Source of the DNA: Peptostreptococcaceae bacterium
GTDB lineage: Bacteria > Bacillota > Clostridia > Peptostreptococcales > Filifactoraceae
Reading direction: 5' to 3'
Assembly: GCA_030532905.1 (NCBI GenBank)
Contig: JAUNKE010000022.1
Span: 1 to 34,569, forward strand
DNA length: 34,569 nucleotides
Shown piece by piece: positions 23,424-29,624 of the stretch. The notes beneath the pieces were generated by a model that was given only the letters and a program-made list of their open reading frames with translations, was not told the origin of the DNA and did no database searches. Position 1 is the stretch's first letter. The number at the start of each line of letters is the position of its first letter. Position numbers and translations under genes: made by a program.

Positions 23424-23442
23424 GTGAGTCCACCAAAGGCGT
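23212..23442 (+). repeat. 27-base direct repeat at the peroxiredoxin start
   Basis: Bases 23212-23238 and 23416-23442 are identical except for two A/G changes. Both contain AAAGGRG, GTGAGTCCACC and AARGCGT. In the second copy GTG-AGT-CCA reads on as the start of the peroxiredoxin; in the first the same frame stops at TAA after six codons. This suggests a local duplication or insertion that split an original 5' end. Confidence 0.75.
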
Positions 23443-23879
23443 CAGAATTATCAATTGAAAATACGGATTCGGAGATTGTATCTCTGGCGGATTTTCAAGG
23501 AAAAAAGCTGGTACTGTTTTTCTATCCGAAAGCGAATACATCCGGTTGCACCAATGAAGCATTAGATTTCAAAGAGAGATACGATGACTTCCGACAATTA
23601 GGTGTTGAAGTGGTCGGAATCAGCAAGGACAGTGTAAAAGCGAATAAAAATTTCAAAGAAAAATACGATTTGCCATTTCTTTTATTGAGTGATGTAGATA
23701 CCAAAGTGAGCGAAGCTTACGGGGTGTATAAAGAGAAAAGCATGTATGGTAAAAAGTATATGGGAATTGTGCGCAGCACATTTGTAATTGATGCAAAGTC
23801 AAATATCATTCGAGAGTTTATCAATGTGAAAGTAAAAAATCACGCTCAAGAAGTATTGGATTTTGTGAAAGGGATATAG
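23424..23879 (+). CDS. bcp: Peroxiredoxin, Bcp/PrxQ family
   Basis: A thiol peroxidase of about 151 aa reducing hydrogen peroxide and organic peroxides. The core is VSLADFQGKKLVLFFYPKAN, then TSGCTNEALDFKERYDDF with the peroxidatic Cys and its conserved Thr. The usual resolving Cys five residues later is replaced by Leu, so it looks like a 1-Cys form. The start is uncertain: GTG 23424 aligns with the normal family N-terminus but sits too close to its AAAGGGG. The frame runs back to GTG 23247, with an ATG at 23280, adding a basic, low-complexity extension that I regard as leader sequence. A terminator follows at 23903. Confidence 0.85.
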   Translation: MSPPKASELSIENTDSEIVSLADFQGKKLVLFFYPKANTSGCTNEALDFKERYDDFRQLGVEVVGISKDSVKANKNFKEKYDLPFLLLSDVDTKVSEAYGVYKEKSMYGKKYMGIVRSTFVIDAKSNIIREFINVKVKNHAQEVLDFVKGI

Positions 23880-23902
23880 ATGAAAACTGAATACTCTATT
23901 TA

Positions 23903-23942
23903 AATGGCATAGAACTGAAAAGAAGTCCTATGCCATTTTTTT
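23903..23942 (+). terminator. Terminator of the peroxiredoxin gene
   Basis: AATGGCATAG (23903-23912) pairs with CTATGCCATT (23928-23937), followed by a T run. Confidence 0.9.
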
Positions 23943-23987
23943 GTGTAAAATTTTGTTTGATACTGATACACTACAGAAAAATTTTCT

Positions 23988-24141
23988 CCGTTCCGATGGA
24001 ACGGCGGAACGGTGGGGTTCTAGACCTAACCGGATTTTCAAGCAAAGCGATGAAAATCTTTGGTAGGTCACATGCATGGGTTGTCGAGATATACAACGAC
24101 CGAAGGGAGATTGTATGTCCGAAACCTACTGCCACCGTTCC
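23988..24141 (+). ncRNA. Candidate structured RNA/repeat element, copy 2
   Basis: A perfect 10-bp stem, GGAACGGTGG (24006-24015) with CCACCGTTCC (24132-24141), encloses an arm GACCTA/TAGGTC (24023-24069) continued by GGATTTTC/GAAAATCT, and a weaker GTTGT/ACAAC hairpin. Before it, CCGTTCC-GAT-GGAACGG (23988-24004) can compete for the same strand, giving two mutually exclusive folds. Bases 24102-24127 match copy 1 (286-311) at 24 of 26 positions. It begins about 10 bases after a possible extended -10 start and ends about 235 bases before the activator gene. Not a class I recognise; a degenerate mobile repeat is the alternative. Confidence 0.45.
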
Positions 24142-24302
24142 CTACAAGTTATTCAAAATAGGTTCTAGTATTACCTTCAAGAGTGGGTTTTATCGTTGGG
24201 AAAAAAATTTGAGTTTCAGCGCAATGAAATTTCAAAAATGCAAGTTGATTGGAAGGGCTAAACACCAATTTCACTTTTCCATGCTTTAGGTGTGCAAAAT
24301 AT

Positions 24303-24332
24303 TTTGCGGTGGATTTAATAAAATGATATAAT
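24303..24332 (+). promoter_or_regulatory. Promoter of the sigma-54 activator gene
   Basis: TTGCGG (24303-24308), 18 bases, and a perfect TATAAT (24327-24332) with a TGA extension, about 45 bases upstream of the start codon. Confidence 0.6.
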
Positions 24333-24377
24333 ATAGAAGGAAGTGATGGGAATTAAGTTCGTTACAAGGAGTAGAAT

Positions 24378-25778
24378 ATGAAATTAAGGAGCTACAAGCG
24401 ACTTTTTTTGGAGATGCTGGAGCATATCAATGAAGGAGTTCATGTCATTGATGCGGACGGCAAGACGATTTATTACAATGCTCGCATGGCGGAGCTGGAG
24501 CAGTTGACGGGACAGGATGTTATCGACAAACCCTTCGACAAGGTGTTTGAAAATATTCACGACAGCACGATGTTGCGCTCGCTGGAGACAAGAGAAATTA
24601 TCAAGGATGAAATGCAAAGCTATATCAATCGATACGGCAGGCAGGTGACGACGGTGAACACGACGATTCCGATTGTCGAGGATAGAGAAGTGATTGCCGT
24701 TATGGAAATCGCTCAAAATATCACACGCATTCAGGAGATGAGCGAAACGATTTTGGAATTGCAAAATGCCAATGTGTCGAAGGAGCAAAAAGCCAAGACG
24801 ATTAAGCATTATACTTTTTCGAGCCTGATTGGTCGAAGTGCGGCATTGATGAAATCCATCAATATTGCGGAAAAGGCGAGCCAAAACGATGCGTCCGTCT
24901 TTATTTTCGGAGAGACCGGAACGGGCAAGGAGATGATTGCGCAGAGTATTCATTATGACGGCATCCGAAAACACAAACCTTTTATTGCACAAAACTGTGC
25001 GGCGATACCGGAAGCTTTATTGGAAGGTATTTTGTTCGGTACGGTCAAAGGGGGTTTTACCGGTGCAGTGGATCGTATCGGCGTATTTGAGCAGGCGAAT
25101 GGCGGGACGCTTTTGCTGGATGAAATCAATTCGATGCCTTATGAAACGCAGGCGAAGATTTTACGCGCGCTTCAAGAGGGATATATTCGGCGCGTCGGGG
25201 GTACCAAGGATATTCCGATCGATGTGCGCATCATCGCAATCAGCAATGAGAGTGCGGATGAACTCTTGCAGAAGGGAACTTTTCGAAAGGATTTGTACTA
25301 TCGACTCAATGTCATCAATATCAATGTCGCGCCGCTTAGAGAGCGGAAAGAGGATATTATTCCGCTGGCGGAGAATTTTATAAAGAAATACAATCAAAAG
25401 ATGAGCAAAAATGTGTGGATGATTTCTGACAAAGCGAAGGAGATGCTTTTAGAATACGGTTATCCGGGCAATGTGCGCGAATTGGAAAATATCATCGCGC
25501 GCGGCTTGTCGATGGTGGATGACGAGCATGTTCTGTTGCCGGAGATGCTGGCGATGCCGAATCTGTCCGAGAGTAGCGCTCATCATTATGATGAAGTGGA
25601 TTTACAGGAAATCGGACTGGACGATTATTTGCAAAAAATCGAAAAAGAATTGATTGAAAAGAAGATGCAGAAGAATCGAGACAATATTACGCAGGCGGCA
25701 AGGGAGCTCGGCATCAAGAGACAGACTTTGCAGCACAAACTCAAGAAGTATAATCTTCGGGAGAGTGCGGATTTTTAG
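24378..25778 (+). CDS. Sigma-54-dependent activator with PAS sensor (RocR-like)
   Basis: A 466-aa enhancer-binding protein. An N-terminal PAS domain (about 10-125, EGVHVIDADGKTIYYNARMA) is followed by an AAA+ domain (about 150-380). Walker A is GETGTGKE (G178-K184). The sigma-54 contact loop is GGFTGA (225-230) in place of GAFTGA, close to the GSFTGA of RocR-type proteins. Walker B is GGTLLLDEIN. A Fis-type helix-turn-helix ends the protein (NITQAARELGIKRQTLQHKLKK). It starts behind AAGGAGTAGAAT. The perfect sigma-54 promoter of the ornithine operon lies 480 bases downstream, so it very probably activates that operon. The PAS ligand is unknown; RocR senses ornithine or citrulline, which would fit. 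Confidence 0.95.
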   Translation: MKLRSYKRLFLEMLEHINEGVHVIDADGKTIYYNARMAELEQLTGQDVIDKPFDKVFENIHDSTMLRSLETREIIKDEMQSYINRYGRQVTTVNTTIPIVEDREVIAVMEIAQNITRIQEMSETILELQNANVSKEQKAKTIKHYTFSSLIGRSAALMKSINIAEKASQNDASVFIFGETGTGKEMIAQSIHYDGIRKHKPFIAQNCAAIPEALLEGILFGTVKGGFTGAVDRIGVFEQANGGTLLLDEINSMPYETQAKILRALQEGYIRRVGGTKDIPIDVRIIAISNESADELLQKGTFRKDLYYRLNVININVAPLRERKEDIIPLAENFIKKYNQKMSKNVWMISDKAKEMLLEYGYPGNVRELENIIARGLSMVDDEHVLLPEMLAMPNLSESSAHHYDEVDLQEIGLDDYLQKIEKELIEKKMQKNRDNITQAARELGIKRQTLQHKLKKYNLRESADF

Positions 25779-25878
25779 AAAAAAGCTGCGATAAAACACT
25801 CTTCATATCAAGTCTTATAATTAAAATCCCATTTTATAAATAGAAAACAAATCAACCTTCAAAAAAACAGGTTTTCAG

Positions 25879-25923
25879 CGCAAAAGTTTTTGCATAAAGA
25901 TGCAAAGACTTTTGCGTTTTTTT
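25879..25923 (+). terminator. Terminator of the sigma-54 activator gene
   Basis: CGCAAAAGT pairs with ACTTTTGCG, with inner TGCAT/ATGCA, followed by seven T residues. The stem is long and nearly perfect. Confidence 0.88.
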
Positions 25924-25969
25924 GTAAAAAATATAAAAATCCTTTCAAAATAAGGAGCAAAAAAATTTC

Positions 25970-26192
25970 TTTTGCATAATCAATTCCCGATACGATAAAT
26001 AAATTTGTGATTCATCTCACGAATGGCAAAAAACAGCGGCAAAAAATTTGAGACTAAAATTTCAAATGATGTTAAATTTGTTTTGAAATTGAAGTTATTT
26101 TATTTCTTTTTTGCAGAATGATTTCTCTAAAAAGAGAATGCAGCATGAAAAAAGCACAAAACGAAGCTTGGGAAAAAGATTTTTTGCAATGA
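25970..26192 (+). promoter_or_regulatory. Candidate enhancer sites: three TTTTGCA repeats
   Basis: TTTTGCATAATCA (25970-25982), TTTTGCAGAATGA (26109-26121) and TTTTGCAATGA (26182-26192) are imperfect direct repeats about 310, 170 and 95 bases upstream of the predicted start. They are spaced as sigma-54 enhancer sites often are. Alternatives in the same region are the dyads AATTTCAAA/TTTGAAATT (26058-26090) and TTCTCT/AGAGAA (26123-26138). Confidence 0.35.
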
Positions 26193-26254
26193 ATTTAACA
26201 AAATACGGGCAAAAAAACGATTTTTTTACAAAATAAAAAAGAATATAAAACTTT

Positions 26255-26269
26255 TGGCACGGATATTGC
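26255..26269 (+). promoter_or_regulatory. Sigma-54 (-24/-12) promoter of the ornithine operon
   Basis: TGGCAC, five bases, TTGC is an exact match to the sigma-54 consensus with correct GG-to-GC spacing. Transcription should start near 26281, 35 bases before the ord start codon. The divergence from sigma-A promoters elsewhere in the window and the adjacent enhancer-binding protein support it. Confidence 0.92.
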
Positions 26270-26315
26270 TTTATATATGAGTGGAAAAAAATTTTAATAA
26301 TCAGGAGGGATTTTT

Positions 26316-27377
26316 ATGCAAAACGTAAAAGTTATTATCTGGGGTCTTGGCGCAATGGGCGGCGGGATGGCTGACATGTTGCTGAAGAAAAAAGGAGTGG
26401 ATATCGTTGGAGTTATCGGTCGTGGTGCAAAAATCGGTACAAGTATGTACGATTACATCAAGACGGAAAGAGGAAACAGACCGGATGTTTTGATTCAATC
26501 AGAGGATGATTTGCTGAAAGAAAAGGCGGCGGATGTGGTTCTTCTCTGTACGGATTCTTTTACAAAGGATGCTTTCCCGAAAATCAAAAAGGTTGTTGAA
26601 AAGAAAATGAATGTTGTTTCTTCAGCGGAAGAAATGGCTTATCCTCAAGCTCAATCTCCGGAGCTTGCAGCGGAAATAGATAGACTGGCAAAAGAAAACG
26701 GCGTTTCCGTTCTCGGAACGGGAATCAACCCGGGTCTTATCATGGACTTGCTTGTTGTATTGATGACAGGATGCTGTGAAGAAGTGGAGCATATCGTTTC
26801 CAGACGAGTAAACTCTCTTTCTCCTTTCGGACCGGCTGTAATGCATGAGCAGGGAATCGGTATCACGGTGGATGAATTCAAAAAAGGTGTGGAAAACGGA
26901 ACGCTTGCGGGTCATGTCGGATTCCATGAGTCCATCCAAATGATTACGGATGCAATCGGTTGGAAACTTTCTCAACCGGTAACTCAATCCATGGAGCCGA
27001 TCGTAACCGATGTGGACAGAAAATCTCCTTACGGATTTGCAAAAGCGGGCGATGTTGCAGGCTGCGCAATGAAGGGATTCGGTTATGTGGACGGAGAGCT
27101 TAAAGTTGAGATGGATCACCCTCAACAAATCGAGCCGGAGCAAGTGGGCGTTCAAACCGGTGACTATGTAATCATCAAAGGAACACCGAATGTAAATATG
27201 GTAAACAGTCCGGAAGTTCCGGGCGGAATCGGAACCATCGCAATGTGCGTGAATATGATTCCTCAAACCATCAATGCGAATCCGGGACTTCATACGATGA
27301 TTGACCTTCCGGTACCGAGAGCCATCATGGGCGATATGAGAGAGCTTATCTGCCCGGATAAAAAAGTTGTAAAATAA
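26316..27377 (+). CDS. ord: 2,4-diaminopentanoate dehydrogenase
   Basis: A 353-aa NAD(P)-dependent enzyme that oxidatively deaminates 2,4-diaminopentanoate to 2-amino-4-oxopentanoate, the third step of ornithine fermentation. The N-terminus VIIWGLGAMGGGMADMLLKK is a dinucleotide-binding fold (GxGxxG), followed by VDIVGVIGR. VLLCTDSF and NVVSSAEEMAYP resemble the DapB-like reductases from which the family derives, and GTGINPGLIMD is a typical Ord segment. An AGGAGGGATTTTT ribosome binding site precedes the ATG. It is the first gene of the operon after the sigma-54 promoter. A UUCG hairpin separates it from ortA. Confidence 0.95.
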   Translation: MQNVKVIIWGLGAMGGGMADMLLKKKGVDIVGVIGRGAKIGTSMYDYIKTERGNRPDVLIQSEDDLLKEKAADVVLLCTDSFTKDAFPKIKKVVEKKMNVVSSAEEMAYPQAQSPELAAEIDRLAKENGVSVLGTGINPGLIMDLLVVLMTGCCEEVEHIVSRRVNSLSPFGPAVMHEQGIGITVDEFKKGVENGTLAGHVGFHESIQMITDAIGWKLSQPVTQSMEPIVTDVDRKSPYGFAKAGDVAGCAMKGFGYVDGELKVEMDHPQQIEPEQVGVQTGDYVIIKGTPNVNMVNSPEVPGGIGTIAMCVNMIPQTINANPGLHTMIDLPVPRAIMGDMRELICPDKKVVK

Positions 27378-27390
27378 GTGGTTAGAATCG

Positions 27391-27410
27391 GGGCGCACTT
27401 CGGTGTGCCC
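27391..27410 (+). other. UUCG-capped hairpin between ord and ortA
   Basis: GGGCGCAC-TTCG-GTGTGCCC forms an 8-bp stem (one G-U) closed by the very stable C(UUCG)G tetraloop, followed by only TTT. It could be a partial terminator or an RNase barrier that sets ord apart from the rest of the operon. Confidence 0.7.
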
Positions 27411-27429
27411 TTTACAATAGGAGGCTGAA

Positions 27430-27729
27430 ATGATTAAAAAAGGTGAATGGGTGATTATCCATCGAAATATTTTAACACCGGAAGAAAGAGCGCCGCAGGT
27501 TCCCGACGATACGAAAAAAGTACCGCTTGAAATGTGGGTGAAGGGTTATTTGAACCATGACGCGAATGTCGGTGAAGAAGTTGAGATTACGACACTTACC
27601 AAGAGAATTGAAAAAGGAACTTTGTTGGAGGCGAATCCTTATTACAAACATGATTTCGGCGTATTCGTGCCGGAATTGCTTCGAATCAACGAGCAGGTAA
27701 GAGATATTCTTTTTGGAGGTGAGCGATAA
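27430..27729 (+). CDS. ortA: 2-amino-4-oxopentanoate thiolase, alpha subunit
   Basis: The 99-aa small subunit of the thiolase that cleaves 2-amino-4-oxopentanoate with CoA to D-alanine and acetyl-CoA. The sequence (KKGEWVIIHRNILTPEERAP, VPLEMWVKGYLN, HDFGVFVPELLRIN) is that of the conserved OrtA family, found only beside OrtB. A TAGGAGGCTGAA ribosome binding site precedes ATG 27430. Its stop overlaps the ortB start (TAATG), so the two subunits are coupled. Confidence 0.94.
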   Translation: MIKKGEWVIIHRNILTPEERAPQVPDDTKKVPLEMWVKGYLNHDANVGEEVEITTLTKRIEKGTLLEANPYYKHDFGVFVPELLRINEQVRDILFGGER

Positions 27730-29132
27730 TGACAAGAGATAACAGCTATCAGGCGGTCATGGCTCGAAAGCCTGAAATAATGAAATCCGCAGTTGGAATA
27801 GATTATTCCGTTTTTGAAAGCGGCTCCATCGCGTTTGACTATGAGCGCATGATGAAAGAGACCGGCTATACTTTGGAAGAGATGCAAAAAATCCAATACT
27901 CCACCGGCGTTGGAAATACACCGGTGTTGGAGCTGAAAAATTTGACGGCGCTTGCAAGAAAATTGGCACCGGAAGGAAAGGGCGCGCGCATCTTTATCAA
28001 AGATGAAGAGGCGAATCCGTCCGGCTCATTTAAGGCGAGACGCGCGGCGAATGCGGTTTATCATGCAAAAAAACTCGGCTACAAAGGAGTTATTGCCGCA
28101 ACGAGCGGAAACTACGGTGCGGCGGTTGCATCGCAGGCGGCGATGGCGGGACTTCGTTGCATCATCGTGCAGGAATGCTATGACTCCAAAGGCGTCGGTC
28201 AGCCGGAGATTGTTGAAAAGGCGAGAAAATGTGAGGCGCTCGGAGCGGAAGTCGTTCAGCTTTCCGTCGGACCCGAGCTGTTCTACACTTTCTTGTTGCT
28301 GTTGGAAGAAACGGGATATTTTAACGCATCACTTTATACACCATTCGGCATCGCGGGAGTGGAAACGCTCGGCTACGAATTGTCGATGCAGTTCAGAGAG
28401 CGCTATGGAAAAGACCCGGATGTCGTAGTTTGTACGAATGCGGGCGGCGGAAATCTTACCGGAACGGCGAGAGGATTGCAAAAAGCGGGTGCAAAGAGCC
28501 TCGTCATCGGTGCGAGTGTAAACTTGAAAGGGCTTCACATGGCATCGGATGAGCAATTTAATAAAAAATCGTTCACAACCGGACATACCGGATTCGGAAT
28601 GCCTTTCTCCACTTGGCCTGACCGCTCGGATGTGCCGCGTTCCGCTGCAAGACCGATGCGTTATATGGATCGCTATGTAACGATTACGCAAGGCGAAGTT
28701 TTCTATATGACGGAAGCATTGGCTTCGCTTGAAGGAATTGAAAAAGGGCCGGCGGGCAACACGGCGTTGGCGGCGGCATTTTCAATCGCGCAGGAGCTTG
28801 ACCAAGACCAGATCATCGTGGTTCAGGAGACCGAGTACACCGGAGCCGGAAAACATGTTCAGCCGCAGCTTGCATTTGCCAAGCAAAACGGAATCGAAGT
28901 GAAATTCGGCAATCCGCAGGATGAAGTGCCGGGCAAAAATATTATTTTGCCGGAGCATCCGTCGCTCATCAAGGCGAAAGATTTGGATATGGCGAAGCTT
29001 AGAAAATCACTTATCAAGAATGCAATCGACAATACCGGAAAAACACCGACTCCGGAAGATATTGAATTCTTGGCGAAAGAAACCAAGACCGATGTTGACT
29101 TCGTAAAGGCAACTTTGGCGGAATTAAAATAA
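27729..29132 (+). CDS. ortB: 2-amino-4-oxopentanoate thiolase, beta subunit (PLP-dependent)
   Basis: The 467-aa catalytic subunit, a fold-type II PLP enzyme related to threonine synthase. The PLP lysine is K102 in NPSGSFKARRA. The phosphate-binding glycine loop is probably TNAGGGNLTGTA, and ATSGNYGAAVASQAAMAG is the typical Asn-containing segment. With OrtA it performs the last step of ornithine oxidation, giving alanine and acetyl-CoA. It overlaps ortA by one base behind GGAGGTGAGCGATA. A 120-base gap with two hairpins follows before oraS. Confidence 0.95.
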   Translation: MTRDNSYQAVMARKPEIMKSAVGIDYSVFESGSIAFDYERMMKETGYTLEEMQKIQYSTGVGNTPVLELKNLTALARKLAPEGKGARIFIKDEEANPSGSFKARRAANAVYHAKKLGYKGVIAATSGNYGAAVASQAAMAGLRCIIVQECYDSKGVGQPEIVEKARKCEALGAEVVQLSVGPELFYTFLLLLEETGYFNASLYTPFGIAGVETLGYELSMQFRERYGKDPDVVVCTNAGGGNLTGTARGLQKAGAKSLVIGASVNLKGLHMASDEQFNKKSFTTGHTGFGMPFSTWPDRSDVPRSAARPMRYMDRYVTITQGEVFYMTEALASLEGIEKGPAGNTALAAAFSIAQELDQDQIIVVQETEYTGAGKHVQPQLAFAKQNGIEVKFGNPQDEVPGKNIILPEHPSLIKAKDLDMAKLRKSLIKNAIDNTGKTPTPEDIEFLAKETKTDVDFVKATLAELK

Positions 29133-29134
29133 TG

Positions 29135-29203
29135 TTCAGCTTTGACAGCTGAGATGGAACGGCAAACGGCCTATGAAATCTGAAAAAGCATAGGCTGTTT
29201 TGC
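29135..29203 (+). other. Two hairpins between ortB and oraS
   Basis: TCAGCT-5-AGCTGA (29135-29151) and a longer GGCAAACGGCCTATG with CATAGGCTGTTTTGCC (29160-29203). No T run follows, so these look like processing or stability elements, not terminators. They split the operon into thiolase and aminomutase halves. Confidence 0.6.
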
Positions 29204-29252
29204 CAATCGACCATCAGGAAATGACTTATAGAATTTGGAAGGAGATGTAAAA

Positions 29253-29624
29253 ATGGCAGAAAAACGCGCAGATGATTTTATGCAAAGGAGAGCGCATCTA
29301 GCGAATTTGAGCGACCGGGAATTGTACGAGCGATTCTGGTCCGTCGTTAGTGATATCGTCGATCCGTTGCTTGAACTCGGACAAAAAAATACTTCACCGG
29401 CAATTGAGCGCTCCGTGTTGCTCAGAATGGGTTTCTCATCGATTGAAGCAAAGGCTATCGTAGATGGAGTAATCGATAGAGGCTTGATGGGAAAAGGAGC
29501 GGGACATGTTGTATATAAGCTGGCGAAGGCGAAGAACATTTCCGTTCGCGAGGCGGGTGTCGCACTTGCTGAAGGAAAGATGTGGCAAGAAGCTGCAGAT
29601 TTGTTCAAAGGAGGTAACAAGTAA
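29253..29624 (+). CDS. oraS: D-ornithine 4,5-aminomutase, small (S) subunit
   Basis: A 123-aa subunit matching OraS length (about 120). The sequence ADDFMQRRAHLANLSDRELY, RMGFSSIEAKAIVDGVIDRG and GKGAGHVVYKLAKAKNISVR is typical of the family. It stabilises OraE and is needed for activity. I chose ATG 29253, preceded by GGAAGGAGATGTAAAA; an in-frame TTG at 29235 lies upstream of that ribosome binding site. It overlaps the oraE start (TAATG). Confidence 0.95.
   Translation: MAEKRADDFMQRRAHLANLSDRELYERFWSVVSDIVDPLLELGQKNTSPAIERSVLLRMGFSSIEAKAIVDGVIDRGLMGKGAGHVVYKLAKAKNISVREAGVALAEGKMWQEAADLFKGGNK

Larger units (their letters stand above)
23880..24377 (+). other. Intergenic region before the sigma-54 activator
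   Basis: It holds the bcp terminator, a weak promoter (TGA-TACACT, 23964-23972), structured element copy 2 (23988-24141) and the activator promoter (24303-24332). The plus-strand open frame at 23930-24289 crosses the structured element, has no ribosome binding site and is not called. Confidence 0.5.
25779..26315 (+). other. Intergenic control region of the ornithine operon
   Basis: It contains the activator's terminator (25879-25923), three TTTTGCA-centred repeats, two dyads (26058-26090 and 26123-26138) and the -24/-12 promoter (26255-26269). There is no open frame worth calling. The 330 bases between terminator and promoter are the expected place for enhancer sites. Confidence 0.7.

Noticed and set aside
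23212..23442. CRISPR repeats or attachment sites
   Set aside because: Only two copies exist, with one 177-base spacer, no cas genes and no integrase, so neither interpretation is supported.
23988..24141. Retron, 6S RNA, tmRNA or SRP RNA
   Set aside because: No reverse transcriptase is nearby, and none of the conserved blocks of tmRNA or SRP RNA is present. The multi-branched fold does not resemble the long rod with a central bubble of 6S RNA.
23930..24289. 119-codon plus-strand frame between bcp and the activator
   Set aside because: It crosses a terminator tail and a strongly base-paired element, has no ribosome binding site, and its residues around the shared block are not conserved with the other copy.
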